Of a DNA stretch of 64,000 nt, positions 63,605-64,000 are shown piece by piece. How positions within the stretch are numbered: position 1 is the first letter of the stretch; each line of letters starts with the position of its first letter. Under the pieces are notes generated by a model. The model did not search any database. It had not been told where the DNA came from and saw nothing but the letters and a program-made list of their open reading frames with translations. Both the position numbers and the translations under genes were made by a program. This stretch comes from Lachnospiraceae bacterium (GTDB lineage Bacteria > Bacillota > Clostridia > Lachnospirales > Lachnospiraceae), in NCBI GenBank assembly GCA_014804365.1, contig JAAUZX010000024.1:19470-83469 (forward strand), written 5' to 3'.

Positions 63605-63626
63605 ACTGCGGAAGATGGGACTTGAA
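63605..63626. repeat. tRNA-proximal attachment site (attR)
   Basis: The 3' end of tRNA-Leu(AAG), identical over 22 bases to 59011-59032. Integration here leaves the tRNA gene whole. Confidence 0.85.
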
Positions 63627-63690
63627 CCCACACGTCGTTTCCAACACTAGATCCTTAGTCTAGCCTGTCTGCCAATTCCAGCACTTCCGC
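63607..63690 (-). tRNA. tRNA-Leu (anticodon AAG)
   Basis: Acceptor GCGGAAG pairs with CTTCCGC. The anticodon stem CTAGA/TCTAG encloses the loop CTAAGGA, giving AAG (leucine CUU). A long variable arm and GGTTCAAGTCC T-arm mark it as a leucine tRNA. CCA is not encoded. It is the integration site of the 59-63.6 kb element. Confidence 0.93.
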
Positions 63691-63842
63691 ATGCGTCTAC
63701 AACGCAAGTAATATCTTACTATCACCATATCAAAAAGTCAAGAGATTTCCACCTGATTTTTTACATTTATTTCATTTTTTATGATCGTTGAGAATTTTTG
63801 CACTTTTTTTACAAATAGATTCAGAAAGATTCACAAATGGGC

Positions 63843-63871
63843 TTGACATGCAACGAAAAAAAAGATAGAAT
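63843..63871 (+). promoter_or_regulatory. promoter of tRNA-Leu(CAG)
   Basis: A perfect TTGACA, 17 bases, TAGAAT, ending 11 bases before the mature tRNA start. Confidence 0.85.
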
Positions 63872-63882
63872 AACATTTGTTC

Positions 63883-63966
63883 GCAGGAATGGCGGAATTG
63901 GCAGACGCGCACGGTTCAGGTCCGTGTGGTAGCAATACCATGAGAGTTCAAGTCTCTTTTCCTGCA
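63883..63966 (+). tRNA. tRNA-Leu (anticodon CAG)
   Basis: Acceptor GCAGGAA pairs with TTCCTGC. The anticodon stem CACGG/CCGTG encloses TTCAGGT, giving CAG (leucine CUG). The D-arm TGGCGGAATTGGCAGACGC, a long variable arm and GAGTTCAAGTCTC T-arm fit tRNA-Leu. Confidence 0.95.
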
Positions 63967-64000
63967 CTACATGCAAAGTGAGGAACCTTGATAAATAATA

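Overview
The window looks like the chromosome of a gut-type Clostridia bacterium, most likely a Lachnospiraceae. This is inferred from the families seen: DUF3737, DUF4474, a LIC_10190-type membrane protein, BlaI/BlaR1-like pairs, an AGCS symporter, a GPH sugar symporter, a CD1871A-type CXXC microprotein next to a ferredoxin protein, and a T-box in front of a methionyl-tRNA synthetase. Ribosome binding sites are strong AGGAG types and several promoters fit sigma-A (TTGACA/TATAAT). No database search was possible.

Layout. 1-3.8 kb: end of a chemotaxis receptor, two small unknown genes, and a TrmA/RlmD-type RNA methyltransferase. 3.8-19.7 kb: an accessory (defence) island. Its left part has three DNA methyltransferases facing two PD-(D/E)XK nuclease genes, then a DUF262/DUF1524 (GmrSD-like) nuclease with a DUF4357 tail. 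Its right part has an XRE/DUF2975 pair, a very large NACHT (STAND) ATPase broken by a one-base frameshift, and a HipA-like kinase. A 100-bp copy of the end of the adjacent lysR gene sits between the two parts, so the island seems to have grown by repeated insertion at the 3' end of lysR.

19.7-31 kb: lysR, DUF3737 and MBL hydrolase genes, a Phd/RelE-type toxin-antitoxin pair, a nifS-nifU-Rrf2 iron-sulfur operon with a palindromic operator on its promoter, a tyrosine recombinase, a ZIP transporter, a second chemotaxis receptor and an AGCS amino acid symporter. 31-41 kb: nucleoid-associated protein, DUF2974 hydrolase, C26 amidohydrolase, metallophosphoesterase/DUF4474 pair, and a ROK regulator whose probable operator also lies on the promoter of a polyol-type dehydrogenase plus GPH symporter operon.

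41-58 kb: two separate BlaI/M56 peptidase sensor pairs with recognisable promoters and operators, a methyltransferase gene killed by an amber codon, a TlpA / CXXC microprotein / polyferredoxin operon followed by a MATE exporter, a T-box controlled metG, an XRE regulator, a large membrane protein and TspO. 59.0-63.6 kb: a decayed integrative element in the 3' end of tRNA-Leu(AAG). It is bounded by a 22-bp direct repeat of the tRNA end and has no integrase. It holds a PIN toxin-antitoxin pair, two pseudogenes of mobile-element type, and an AT-rich cassette of two ImmA/IrrE-like metallopeptidases and a two-helix membrane protein. The window ends with a second, divergently oriented tRNA-Leu(CAG).

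The best candidates for undescribed biology are the three-methyltransferase/two-nuclease restriction locus, the tandem ImmA cassette, and the large NACHT protein with its G-tract frameshift.
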